From Desulfuromonadales bacterium C00003068 (GTDB lineage Bacteria > Desulfobacterota > Desulfuromonadia > Desulfuromonadales > Desulfuromonadaceae): a stretch of 8,020 bases of DNA. Within the stretch, counting starts at the first letter, position 1. Each line of letters opens with the position of its first letter. A program made the translations under genes and the position numbers. Shown here piece by piece: positions 1 through 6,602 of this stretch. The stretch spans positions 1 to 8,020 of the forward strand of contig MAXR01000157.1 in the NCBI GenBank assembly GCA_001751155.1, given 5' to 3'. The notes below the pieces were generated by a model. It was not told the origin of the DNA, did no database searches, and saw only the letters and a program-made list of their open reading frames with translations.

Positions 1-1169
1 AGGTCGGTCAGGGTAATCTCTGACAGCTCGCACGGTTTAAGGTCAAGAATTTCCGGCTCGCTGGACTGCCCCTGTTGGGCCTGTTCGAGCACCACCTGAG
101 GGAGTTTTCGTTCCTGAGCAATCAACGCCAGTGGAATATCACTCTCATCACTTGTCGCGGTACGCTCCATCTGGAACATATCGCCATGCAGGTCGTTAGT
201 GTACAGCGCTCCATCTGCCGAAGGGAGGTAACGACTAAAGCCGATATGGCGTAAGCAGCGCAACAGTTCAGGCTTAATTTTACCCAGCTCTTCCCAGCTG
301 AACATCGGAACATGTGGCATAGCGAAACGGCCACCGGACAGATCCCACATTAGATATTGACCAATCCAGTCGCGGATATACGAGAAAGCCGCAAAGGCTG
401 TCGCACACTCCAAAATACTAAATTCATCGTTATATTCAGCTATATCGCAGGCAAAGTATTCGGCTTTAGCGGCCTTGGAGGCGCTCACTGCCAGCTCCAG
501 TGCCTCCATAGGGACGTTGTCATAGCTCATCGACCCCCCTTGGGAGGTGTTGGTGATCCACTGATTATCGCCAGCAATACGCCAGAATGCACACACTGGT
601 TTATGACCGATCAACATCACCCGAATATCTTTTGTTAGCGGAATACACTCCTGAACATAGATCGGCAGATAGCGTTTTTTCTTCATCAATGCCAGTGCCT
701 GCTCAGCACGATCAACCTTATGAACAAAGTAGCCACCATAATTGGAGGGTCCATAGGAACGTTTTATGATCCGCGGATAGGAACAGGTTTTAAGATAGTT
801 CATTCCCTGTTCATTATCGTAAAAGATCTCGGTATGAGGGTGACCAAGATTAAACTTTCGGCAAAATCGAGTCACATTTTCCTTCGATTTGTTGGTGAAT
901 TGGCTTTCAACTGACGGAATAAAGCGAACATCGGGTAGCTGTTTTTTGATCTGCTTAAAGGGTTCATAAGCTGTTGCCGGAATATTACCGATCAACACGT
1001 CGATCTTCTTCCGCTTCACCTCATCGACAAACCGCTGGCCATCATTACCCCAGTGATAGACCACATGTTCTATCCGCTCTGGCCAACCTTTAAAGTTAGA
1101 CTCATTGAAAAAACGCATCACATAATCGAGGTACAAAAACCCCAGCCGCGGCAAAGTTTCTACTGACAT
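1..1169 (-). CDS. Divergent ATP-grasp (RimK-like) protein, 3' end outside window
   Basis: I translated this frame by hand: it stays open for 389 codons from the ATG at 1169 to the left edge, where it is cut off. A strong GGGAG lies 6 nt upstream of the ATG, and the gene overlaps the stop of the preceding ligase gene by 10 nt. Residues about 90-270 resemble an ATP-grasp fold of the RimK/glutathione synthetase type: a nucleotide-lysine and glycine-rich loop segment (IIKRSYGPSNYGG, 134-146), YVQECIPL (171-178), DIRVMLIG (181-188), a GGS turn near 221-223, then D242 and E254. Family members form amide bonds through an acyl-phosphate, using ATP and Mg2+. The usual E-x-N metal motif reads E254-C255-A256, so catalysis may be altered or lost. 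From about residue 300 the chain continues past the usual end of the fold into a segment I do not recognise. Substrate unknown. The fold call is fairly sure, the function is not. Confidence 0.8.
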   Translation of the reverse strand, partial: MSVETLPRLGFLYLDYVMRFFNESNFKGWPERIEHVVYHWGNDGQRFVDEVKRKKIDVLIGNIPATAYEPFKQIKKQLPDVRFIPSVESQFTNKSKENVTRFCRKFNLGHPHTEIFYDNEQGMNYLKTCSYPRIIKRSYGPSNYGGYFVHKVDRAEQALALMKKKRYLPIYVQECIPLTKDIRVMLIGHKPVCAFWRIAGDNQWITNTSQGGSMSYDNVPMEALELAVSASKAAKAEYFACDIAEYNDEFSILECATAFAAFSYIRDWIGQYLMWDLSGGRFAMPHVPMFSWEELGKIKPELLRCLRHIGFSRYLPSADGALYTNDLHGDMFQMERTATSDESDIPLALIAQERKLPQVVLEQAQQGQSSEPEILDLKPCELSEITLTD

Positions 1170-2071
1170 GACTTACTCCCAGTAACATGATCAATATATT
1201 CGACAATTTTTTCTATTTTACGAGAATTGAAATCGATCCCATGTTGTTCCTGCTCCGGTGTCGCAAAGGCAGGTAGGCCATTGACTTCAATGACAAGGTA
1301 TTCCTCATTTTGACGGTCATAGACGATGTCAACACCGGCGATCTCCAAGCCACTGACTAACGCTGCCTGACGTGCCAGATCAACCACTTCAGGAATTGGT
1401 TCGCGCAAGAACACACTGCCACCCGATGTCACATTGGTTCGCCAATCACCCTCACGTGCTTTACGCCCATAGCAGCCGACAAAATCACCATTGACGAGAT
1501 CAACGCGAAAATCGCTGCCGTCATAGTCGATATAACGCTCAACGTAGAAATATTTATACTCTTCAGGATCAAGATGGGGTTTCAGGGAACTCAATTGGTC
1601 AAAGCTGTCGATTTTGGTGACTCCAATCCCTCCCCAGCCATCGACGGGCTTAAACACCAGAGTGCCGTATTCGGCAAACACCTGCTCCAACTCTTCAGGA
1701 TTCTCTTTGTTGCACAGACAAAAATCTGCCGTTTTTATCCCATATTTATTGAGCAACGAATTGGTCTTGAATTTATCTTCAGCCAGCTTGAAGGAACGAA
1801 AATTATTCATCGTTGGGGTAAAGTCATTGATGTACTCATACATATACACCTGATAAGCCGTCTGCTCACCAGCATTGTAGGAAAAGAACAGATCTAATTC
1901 GTCTATCCGCGTCCCCTTACACTCAATCCCCTGAGCAGTCGCTTTGGAATAACGAAGGTCTAGCCCCCGAACTGTCCCGATTCCACGCTCATTTAACTGA
2001 TTAACTATTTGCTGTTCAATCTCGCTTCCGCCGCAATTCTGGTACATCCACAACCCAATCATCCGTTCCAT
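1160..2071 (-). CDS. RimK-like ATP-grasp ligase
   Basis: A complete 303-aa protein of the RimK / glutathione synthetase-like ATP-grasp family. These enzymes activate a carboxylate as an acyl-phosphate and join it to an amine, giving an amino-acid or peptide amide, in the cytoplasm. Visible motifs are K141 followed by the glycine-rich loop GWGGIG (145-150), YVERYI (176-181), DFRVDLVNG (187-195), GRKAREGDWRTN (202-213) with GGS (217-219), and the Mg-ATP ligands D248, E262 and N264 in IEVNGLPAF. All key residues are present, so it should be active. In-frame starts lie at 2089 (TTG), 2086, 2077, 2074, 2071 and 2062. I chose ATG 2071 because GGAG (2079-2082) sits 7 nt upstream. It begins inside the peptidase gene (56-nt overlap) and overlaps the next gene by 10 nt, which implies coupled translation. 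LysX/ArgX-type or other peptide ligases are the closest functional models, but the substrate cannot be read from the sequence. Confidence 0.88.
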   Translation of the reverse strand: MERMIGLWMYQNCGGSEIEQQIVNQLNERGIGTVRGLDLRYSKATAQGIECKGTRIDELDLFFSYNAGEQTAYQVYMYEYINDFTPTMNNFRSFKLAEDKFKTNSLLNKYGIKTADFCLCNKENPEELEQVFAEYGTLVFKPVDGWGGIGVTKIDSFDQLSSLKPHLDPEEYKYFYVERYIDYDGSDFRVDLVNGDFVGCYGRKAREGDWRTNVTSGGSVFLREPIPEVVDLARQAALVSGLEIAGVDIVYDRQNEEYLVIEVNGLPAFATPEQEQHGIDFNSRKIEKIVEYIDHVTGSKSCQ

Positions 2072-3185
2072 CATCATTCTCCACATCAAGGTTTCGCTGC
2101 TGCTGTTGACAATTGATGACCTTAACCAACAGGTCGATTCTCGAACTAAAACTTACAATCAATGCCCGTTCATCCAGAGTATGATCACCATCTCCAAAGG
2201 GGCCAAAACCATCTAAGGTTAGAACCCCCATCTGGGCAGTTAAATTGGCATCACTGACACCACCACGGTGCTGCGTCGCCAACACTTGGCCGCTAATTTG
2301 ACCAATTCGGCGCAATAACCGCAATTGCTGGCTGCTCTCTTCCATCACATCGCGTTGAATCGAACCACTTAGCTGCAACGTGGTTCCCTGAATAGCGCTG
2401 GTTGCTACTAACTGGTCAATGGCAGTGAGCAGTCGCATCTTTTCGGCATGACTAGAAAAGCGAATTTCAAACAGCAACGACGACGCCCCCGACACCGTAT
2501 TGGCACCAGTTCCACCAGTAATCTTGCCAACATTTACCGTCGTGCCTAACTCAACATCACTTAGAGCACAAAGACTGAGTAATTTTTCCGCCGCTTCGCG
2601 ATTAGCGTCGATCCCATGCGCGATGGCCATTCCGGAGTGAGCCTTGCGGCCAATGATCTCCAAGGTGAAGGTGCCAACCCCTTTGCGAGCGGTAACCAGC
2701 TCCATGTTCTGACCAGCAGCCTCAAGCACAAAACAATAATGATAATCCGGTGCCAGTTGTTGCGTCAGCGCCTTAGAATCATCGCTGCCGGTCTCCTCAT
2801 CGCTAACCAATAAAAAATCGATATTTTTCAATGGTCCGTGACGATGAAACACCTGCTCCAACGCCTCAATGGCGACAATCAAACCGCCTTTCATATCGCA
2901 GACACCAGGGCCGTAAGCCCAAAGATCATCTTGACAAAAAGAGTCAAATGTCACCGGTGCAAAAACAGTATCCAGATGACCAAGCAATAAAATCCTCTCA
3001 CCGTCGACTCGTGGTGTCGTCAACAACAGATGATCGCCAATGTGCTGGCGGGAAAACTGCTTACTGCGAAACCCCAACGGCTTTAACCAGGATTCGCACA
3101 ATCGTCCTACAGCATCAACACCACTTTTATTAGCTGTGTAAGAGTTTATTTCTACGAGCTTTTTTAATCGTTTGAGCATCGTCAT
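2016..3185 (-). CDS. M20-family metallopeptidase, glutamate carboxypeptidase (CPG2) type
   Basis: A 389-aa protein of the M20 di-zinc amidohydrolase family (carboxypeptidase G2, ArgE/DapE, LysK), which removes an acyl group or a C-terminal amino acid from an amide. The metal site reads in order: H70-L-D72-T, D97 in CDMKGG, catalytic E130 and ligand E131 in DEETGS, E155, and H335 in GDGDHTLDE. H183 in KAHSG marks the dimerisation-domain region. The GGVSDAN (308-314) and DGFGPFGDGDH segments match the carboxypeptidase G2 subgroup more than DapE. There is no signal peptide, so it is probably cytoplasmic. It is the first gene of the leftward operon. The ATG at 3185 and another at 3179 both lack a clear Shine-Dalgarno site. 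The last ~25 residues (from about 365) are acidic, end in an RRKRD tail, and lie largely in the overlap with the ligase gene. The exact substrate is unknown; the neighbouring ATP-grasp ligases suggest a ligated amino-acid compound. Confidence 0.88.
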   Translation of the reverse strand: MTMLKRLKKLVEINSYTANKSGVDAVGRLCESWLKPLGFRSKQFSRQHIGDHLLLTTPRVDGERILLLGHLDTVFAPVTFDSFCQDDLWAYGPGVCDMKGGLIVAIEALEQVFHRHGPLKNIDFLLVSDEETGSDDSKALTQQLAPDYHYCFVLEAAGQNMELVTARKGVGTFTLEIIGRKAHSGMAIAHGIDANREAAEKLLSLCALSDVELGTTVNVGKITGGTGANTVSGASSLLFEIRFSSHAEKMRLLTAIDQLVATSAIQGTTLQLSGSIQRDVMEESSQQLRLLRRIGQISGQVLATQHRGGVSDANLTAQMGVLTLDGFGPFGDGDHTLDERALIVSFSSRIDLLVKVINCQQQQRNLDVENDDGTDDWVVDVPELRRKRD

Positions 3186-3192
3186 ATGTTTA

Positions 3193-3220
3193 ACGATAAT
3201 TTAGACTAATCCAATGTCAA
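3193..3220 (-). promoter_or_regulatory. Possible sigma-70 promoter for the leftward peptidase/ligase operon
   Basis: On the minus strand a perfect -35 box TTGACA (3220-3215) is followed, after 16 nt, by TATCGT (3198-3193), which matches 4 of 6 consensus -10 bases. Transcription would start close to 3186, almost at the ATG of the peptidase gene. That fits the lack of a Shine-Dalgarno site, but it may also mean that the true -10 lies elsewhere. The -35 box is excellent; the -10 is weak. Confidence 0.35.
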
Positions 3221-3245
3221 TAGATGGAATGAAAAAATTGGATTA
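3207..3245. repeat. Perfect 9-bp inverted repeat, candidate operator
   Basis: TAATCCAAT (3207-3215) and its exact reverse complement ATTGGATTA (3237-3245) are separated by 21 nt. The arm centres are 30 bp apart, about three helical turns, so two dimers could bind the same face of the DNA. The left arm directly abuts the TTGACA box used by the minus-strand operon. This is what an operator would look like, but no regulator gene is in the window. It has no T-tract and lies in a divergent region, so a terminator is unlikely. Confidence 0.35.
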
Positions 3246-3397
3246 AAATGAAGATATTGGGCGTTGATGAGTGGATTGTGTATGATGACAATTAAGATTA
3301 TGCATGAAGGTTGGTGAGATGGAATGTTGTTTATGACCGAGCAAAAGAGTGTAAAGATTTCACAACGAAAAAACAGGTCACCGACACAATAGAGCCA

Positions 3398-3426
3398 TTG
3401 TAAAACATGATAAAGTCACTTACACT
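3398..3426 (+). promoter_or_regulatory. Possible sigma-70 promoter for marC
   Basis: TTGTAA (3398-3403, 4 of 6 consensus bases) and TACACT (3421-3426, 4 of 6) are separated by the ideal 17 nt. Transcription would start near 3433, leaving a leader of about 50 nt before the ATG at 3482. This also argues against the longer start at 3407. Both boxes are imperfect and this is a by-eye call. Confidence 0.35.
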
Positions 3427-3481
3427 TTCGACTCGAAAGAACCCGCACACACCATCTCTCTTAACACTATGGAGTACAGCC

Positions 3482-4075
3482 ATGTGGACGACATTTATCA
3501 ATGATTACCTAAAACTGTTGTTTATCATGACACCTTTTTTCGTGCTGTCATCGTTCATTGCCCTAACCAATGAACTCAGCAGTCAAGAGGTGCGCAGAAC
3601 CGCTGCGAAGGTCACGATTGCCGTATTGATCAGCTGCTTTTGTGTGTTCTTTTTCGGAAAATATATCTTCGCCCTGTTTGGTATCACCCTTGACGCCTTC
3701 CGAATCGGCGCTGGCACGGTATTATTCCTCAGTGGCATCACCATGGTAAATGGTCGACCAACCGTCGATAGCACACCGGAAACCAACGATATCTCCGTTG
3801 TACCGCTGGCACTGCCGATCACCGTCGGCCCAGGTGTGATTGGGGTGTTGATGGTCATGGGTGCCGAACCAAAGAGCCACCTTGAGCTATTGCAGTTCTG
3901 CGCCGCATTGGCTGGTGCAGCTCTAAGCATTGGTCTGATTCTGTTATCATCTGGCCGCCTGCAACATCTGCTGAGTAAACAATCACTGGCCATCTTGCAA
4001 AAGATGACCGGTCTGTTTGTTACCGCCATAGCCGCCCAGATTGTATTTACCGGTATTCGTGGTTTCCTATTGTAG
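3482..4075 (+). CDS. MarC family (UPF0056) inner-membrane protein
   Basis: A 197-aa integral membrane protein of the MarC/UPF0056 family, whose molecular function remains poorly defined; despite the name, a role in multidrug resistance has not held up. The usual length of about 200 aa and six hydrophobic segments fit (roughly 10-30, 43-60, 64-88, 105-127, 136-156 and 175-195). Family signatures are LFIMTPFFVLSSFIALT near the N-terminus, FGITLDAFRIGAGTVLFL (66-83) and PLALPITVGPGVIG (108-121), the last being the second PxxxGPG-type half-repeat. The ATG at 3482 is chosen because GGAG lies 7 nt upstream. An upstream in-frame ATG at 3407 would add 25 polar residues before the first membrane segment. 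It stands alone: divergent from the peptidase operon and convergent with the membrane-anchored gene on its right. Confidence 0.87.
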   Translation: MWTTFINDYLKLLFIMTPFFVLSSFIALTNELSSQEVRRTAAKVTIAVLISCFCVFFFGKYIFALFGITLDAFRIGAGTVLFLSGITMVNGRPTVDSTPETNDISVVPLALPITVGPGVIGVLMVMGAEPKSHLELLQFCAALAGAALSIGLILLSSGRLQHLLSKQSLAILQKMTGLFVTAIAAQIVFTGIRGFLL

Positions 4076-4122
4076 GATAAAGAACGATGGCAAAGGTTTG
4101 AAGATGGGATATAATCACCATG

Positions 4123-4150
4123 AGCCAATCGATAACAACAATTATTGGCT
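4123..4150. terminator. Small hairpin between convergent genes, possible weak terminator
   Basis: AGCCAAT (4123-4129) can pair with ATTGGCT (4144-4150) over a 14-nt loop. It lies between the stop of marC (4075) and the stop of the minus-strand gene (4163), where a bidirectional terminator would be expected. The stem is only 7 bp and neither strand carries a clear run of T after it, so a factor-independent role is uncertain. Confidence 0.3.
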
Positions 4151-4162
4151 GAAGTAAACGAA

Positions 4163-4972
4163 CTAACCACCCCACCCCGCTTGTTGAATCCGCTCAGTAA
4201 GTTGCTCGGCAGACAATGCAGTGCCCCCCTGCCCTGCCACAACGATCCCTGCATGAGCCAAAGATTGCGGCTGCCAACTCGCATCAAAACCGCCATCAGT
4301 CGATGCATTGATCATCAACTGAGGTATCTTCTTACCTTCTAACAAGTCATAAAGATCATTAAAATCAACCTCAGCGCCTACCACTTCGCAACCTGCCGAT
4401 AAAGCAACATGGATGATTTGACAACATTGCACCTGCTCGGGTGGAAAGCCCCACTCCCAAAACACATTGATGGGCCAAAAACGCCAGGTAGTTTCACCCT
4501 GAAAGGTTATTGGTACGGCAAAACACAATACGACGCTGGCTTCATAAACAGATTCTTCAATTTCAATCCCTTCGGGCTTGACCACATAAAGACGCAGTGC
4601 TGGGTACTGTTGCAATTGCTTCTGAATAAAATCAACACTCGCACCAACATCATTATGGAAGGACAACAAAGGGTACATGGATTCATCTTCCCCCCTTAAC
4701 CACCCTTTCTGGACACCAAACAGCTCATTCGCCCACACAAGTTGTTGCTCAGCAGTGGAAGGTATCAATCCTGCACTTAAACCACATTGCGTCAATAGCG
4801 TGCGCCAGCGTTGTGAATCAAGGGTTATGGTTGTCGAGGTTTCTTCAGTCATCATTTGGCTTTCATTTTGTTGAGATGTTTCATTACTGAAGCGGTAATA
4901 CAGGTAACTACCACCTGCAGCGAGGAAACATAAGGCTAAGGCGGCCCAAACAGCGTAAGCAATCCATTGCAT
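4163..4972 (-). CDS. Unrecognised protein with one N-terminal membrane anchor
   Basis: I do not recognise this 269-aa protein. It opens with a hydrophobic segment at about residues 4-24 (IAYAVWAALALCFLAAG) followed by SYLYYRF and a polar, Glu/Gln/Ser/Thr-rich linker to about residue 50. This looks like an uncleaved signal anchor or single membrane span carrying a soluble domain. The domain, about 50-269, is mixed hydrophobic and polar with several tryptophans, including a WRFWPINVFWEWGF segment near 163-176, and ends in a Gly-rich AGWGG. No catalytic motif stands out. ATG 4972 is preferred; the frame extends upstream to a TTG at 5041, which would add 23 residues with a basic KPYRKR run, and only a weak AAGAGA precedes the ATG. 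It is transcribed away from the ole operon, from a shared intergenic region, and towards marC. Any link to olefin synthesis is speculation. Confidence 0.75.
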   Translation of the reverse strand: MQWIAYAVWAALALCFLAAGGSYLYYRFSNETSQQNESQMMTEETSTTITLDSQRWRTLLTQCGLSAGLIPSTAEQQLVWANELFGVQKGWLRGEDESMYPLLSFHNDVGASVDFIQKQLQQYPALRLYVVKPEGIEIEESVYEASVVLCFAVPITFQGETTWRFWPINVFWEWGFPPEQVQCCQIIHVALSAGCEVVGAEVDFNDLYDLLEGKKIPQLMINASTDGGFDASWQPQSLAHAGIVVAGQGGTALSAEQLTERIQQAGWGG

Positions 4973-5142
4973 AGCAAATAATCTCTTTCTATAGGGTTTT
5001 AAGCTGGGGGTAAACCTAACAAATGGAACCCTAATCAGCAATGGATTTTTCGGTAATTTCCTTGCACCAGTGCGCTCTTTCTGACACTATGCAGCGCGAC
5101 TGATTACGTTTCAAATTGATTCATTGTATAGGAGAATTTCCC
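4973..5142. promoter_or_regulatory. Divergent control region between the anchored protein gene and the ole operon
   Basis: This 170-nt region must hold promoters for both directions. Towards ole, CTGACA (5081-5086, 5 of 6 for a -35) is followed after 18 nt by TACGTT (5105-5110, a poor -10), so the promoter call is weak. A perfect 7-bp inverted repeat, TAGGGTT (4992-4998) and AACCCTA (5027-5033), lies on the side of the leftward gene, and a short GCAC-CA-GTGC palindrome lies at 5064-5073. I see no match to the FadR consensus operator. Confidence 0.4.
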
Positions 5143-5556
5143 ATGTTGGTAAATCGTGACCAAAAGGCTGTTTTTCTATTGGCGCACATAGTCTTACGCA
5201 ACAATAAACTCTCAATTCCAGCGTTGCTCAGCGGTCAAGCGATCCATTATAAAAAAGGATCACACCCTGACATGTTAGATTGGGCAATTAAGTACATTCA
5301 GTGCTATCCTACTGAACCTTTTGATCAAGATCTGCTTCACCATATGCATCTTGATCCGGGATATCAATGGACCCCAGAACAAACGCGCCGCGTAAGTGTT
5401 GGCGTTAAATCGTTTTATGCTAAACTCACTGATTCAAGATCATATGCAATAGGCCTTCGATGGCTTAATTCAGGTGGGCGCACAATTATTGAGAATTATA
5501 CCATTGCTCAATACGCACCCCCCAATCACCTCTCATCGCACCAGCACAAAGATTGA
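5143..5556 (+). CDS. Unrecognised 137-aa protein leading the ole operon
   Basis: A small protein that I cannot assign to a family. The ATG at 5143 has a clear GGAG (5131-5134) 8 nt upstream; an in-frame ATG at 5116 lacks such support. The sequence is soluble, rich in His and Tyr, with no signal peptide and no obvious membrane span. It contains a helix-like start (QKAVFLLAHIVLRNN), YKKGSHPDMLDWAIKYIQCY, HHMHLDPGYQWTPEQTRR, and a probable strand-rich end (YAIGLRWLNSGGRTIIENYTI) before a His-rich tail, SSHQHKD. Its stop is 2 nt before the oleA ATG, so it is almost certainly cotranscribed with oleA-oleB-oleC and may be translationally coupled to oleA. It is not one of the four classical Ole enzymes. 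A regulatory or accessory role in the pathway is inferred from position only. Confidence 0.75.
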   Translation: MLVNRDQKAVFLLAHIVLRNNKLSIPALLSGQAIHYKKGSHPDMLDWAIKYIQCYPTEPFDQDLLHHMHLDPGYQWTPEQTRRVSVGVKSFYAKLTDSRSYAIGLRWLNSGGRTIIENYTIAQYAPPNHLSSHQHKD

Positions 5557-5558
5557 AG

Positions 5559-6602
5559 ATGAAATATAACAACGTATATATAAATAGCATCAATTACGAA
5601 CTTCCCCCAGTAGTAGTCAGTTCAGCGGAGTTGGAGCAACAACTACAGCCGCTCTACAAGGCTCTGCATATCACACCGGGACAATTACAAGCCCTAACTG
5701 GGATTCGTGAACGGCGCTGGTGGCAACCCAACACCCCGCTATCTCAAGGTGCTGCGGCCGCTGGACGTAAAGCACTCGCGGCTGGCAATGTAGCAGCTAA
5801 TGATATCGGTGCGATTGTCTACACGGGAGTATGCCGCGAACTGTTTGAACCAGCAACCGCCTGTCATGTCGCTGACCGACTGGGCATTCAGGGCAATGTA
5901 ATAATTAATGACATCAGCAATGCGTGCCTTGGTGTCCTCAATGGCATTTTAGATATTGCCAATCGCATTGAGTTGGGCCAAATTCGCGCTGGTTTGGTGG
6001 TTTCATGTGAAAGTGCTCGGGAGCTAAACGAAACAACAATTCGGCGCATGTTAGATGAAAAGAACATGGGCTACTTTGCTCGTTCTATTGCTACCCTAAC
6101 TGGTGGCTCTGGTGCGGTAGCGGTACTGCTTACCGACAACTCTTTTTCTAGCCCAGAGAGTCACCGGTTATTAGGTGGCGCGGCCATGGCGCAACCGCAA
6201 CATCATCAACTGTGTCGCTGGGGCGTTGAGCCGCACGGCCAAGATCAACTGCGTCAGTTCATGAACACCGATGCTGTTGCCGTCATGCAACACGGTGTGG
6301 CCCTTGGCAAGCAAACGTGGCAGCTGTTTCAAAACACCTTAAACTGGACCACCGATAAAATTGATCGAGTGATTTGCCATCAAGTTGGCTCGGCACATCA
6401 AAGTGCCATTTTAAACGAGTTGGGTATTGCTCAGGAGAAAGATTTTAGCACCTTCCCTTTTCTGGGTAACATTGGCACCGTATCACTGCCAATCACTGCC
6501 GCAATTGCTGCTGAACGCGGGGTACTTAGGGCCGGTGATAATGTCGCAATGTTGGGGATAGGAAGTGGCCTAAACTGTATGATGCTAGGAGTTGAATGGT
6601 GA
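5559..6602 (+). CDS. oleA: OleA, head-to-head acyl-CoA condensing enzyme
   Basis: A 347-aa thiolase-superfamily enzyme (KAS III-like) that performs a non-decarboxylative Claisen condensation of two fatty acyl-CoA chains to a long 2-alkyl-3-keto acid, the first step of bacterial long-chain olefin synthesis in the cytoplasm. The catalytic set is visible: Cys123 in SNACLGVLNG, His274 in CHQVGSAH and Asn304 in LGNIGTVSLP. Glu97 in LFEPATA matches the glutamate of Xanthomonas OleA (E117) that reaches into the partner subunit's active site. That separates OleA from ordinary FabH, as does the C-terminal GIGSGLNC. The ATG at 5559 is preferred, with a weak AAAGA 6 nt upstream; a TTG at 5553 would overlap the previous stop. 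The 3' end overlaps oleB. The length fits the family. Confidence 0.93.
   Translation: MKYNNVYINSINYELPPVVVSSAELEQQLQPLYKALHITPGQLQALTGIRERRWWQPNTPLSQGAAAAGRKALAAGNVAANDIGAIVYTGVCRELFEPATACHVADRLGIQGNVIINDISNACLGVLNGILDIANRIELGQIRAGLVVSCESARELNETTIRRMLDEKNMGYFARSIATLTGGSGAVAVLLTDNSFSSPESHRLLGGAAMAQPQHHQLCRWGVEPHGQDQLRQFMNTDAVAVMQHGVALGKQTWQLFQNTLNWTTDKIDRVICHQVGSAHQSAILNELGIAQEKDFSTFPFLGNIGTVSLPITAAIAAERGVLRAGDNVAMLGIGSGLNCMMLGVEW

Larger units (their letters stand above)
3186..3481. other. Divergent intergenic region between the peptidase/ligase operon and marC
   Basis: This AT-rich stretch of 296 nt separates genes that read away from each other. I see no credible gene in it. It holds the 9-bp dyad and TTGACA box near its left end, and a possible marC promoter near its right end. 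A 10-bp direct repeat, AGATGGAATG, occurs at 3222-3231 and 3317-3326; at this length chance is a fair explanation. Confidence 0.6.

Noticed and set aside
357..914. Three overlapping short plus-strand frames
   Set aside because: They lie opposite a continuous 389-codon ATP-grasp frame and look like antisense shadows.
1..1169. Idea that the leftmost gene is a pseudogene because its metal motif is altered
   Set aside because: The frame is open throughout, the ribosome binding site is strong, and the rest of the fold is preserved.
1574..1897. 107-codon plus-strand frame inside the ATP-grasp ligase gene
   Set aside because: It is the antisense shadow of a gene with conserved catalytic motifs and has no start signal of its own.
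3222..3326. 10-bp direct repeat AGATGGAATG, two copies 95 bp apart
   Set aside because: Only two copies, in AT-rich intergenic DNA; chance is a sufficient explanation.
3407..3481. Upstream ATG that would lengthen marC by 25 residues
   Set aside because: The added residues are polar, have no ribosome binding site, and would overlap the predicted promoter; GGAG is well placed before the ATG at 3482.
3583..4308. 241-codon open frame on the minus strand across marC
   Set aside because: It lies opposite most of marC and runs into the 3' end of the anchored-protein gene; its translation is rich in Arg, Asn and Pro with no domain features, while marC shows clear family motifs.
5064..5073. GCAC-CA-GTGC palindrome in the ole control region
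   Set aside because: Arms of only 4 bp; too short to support an operator call.
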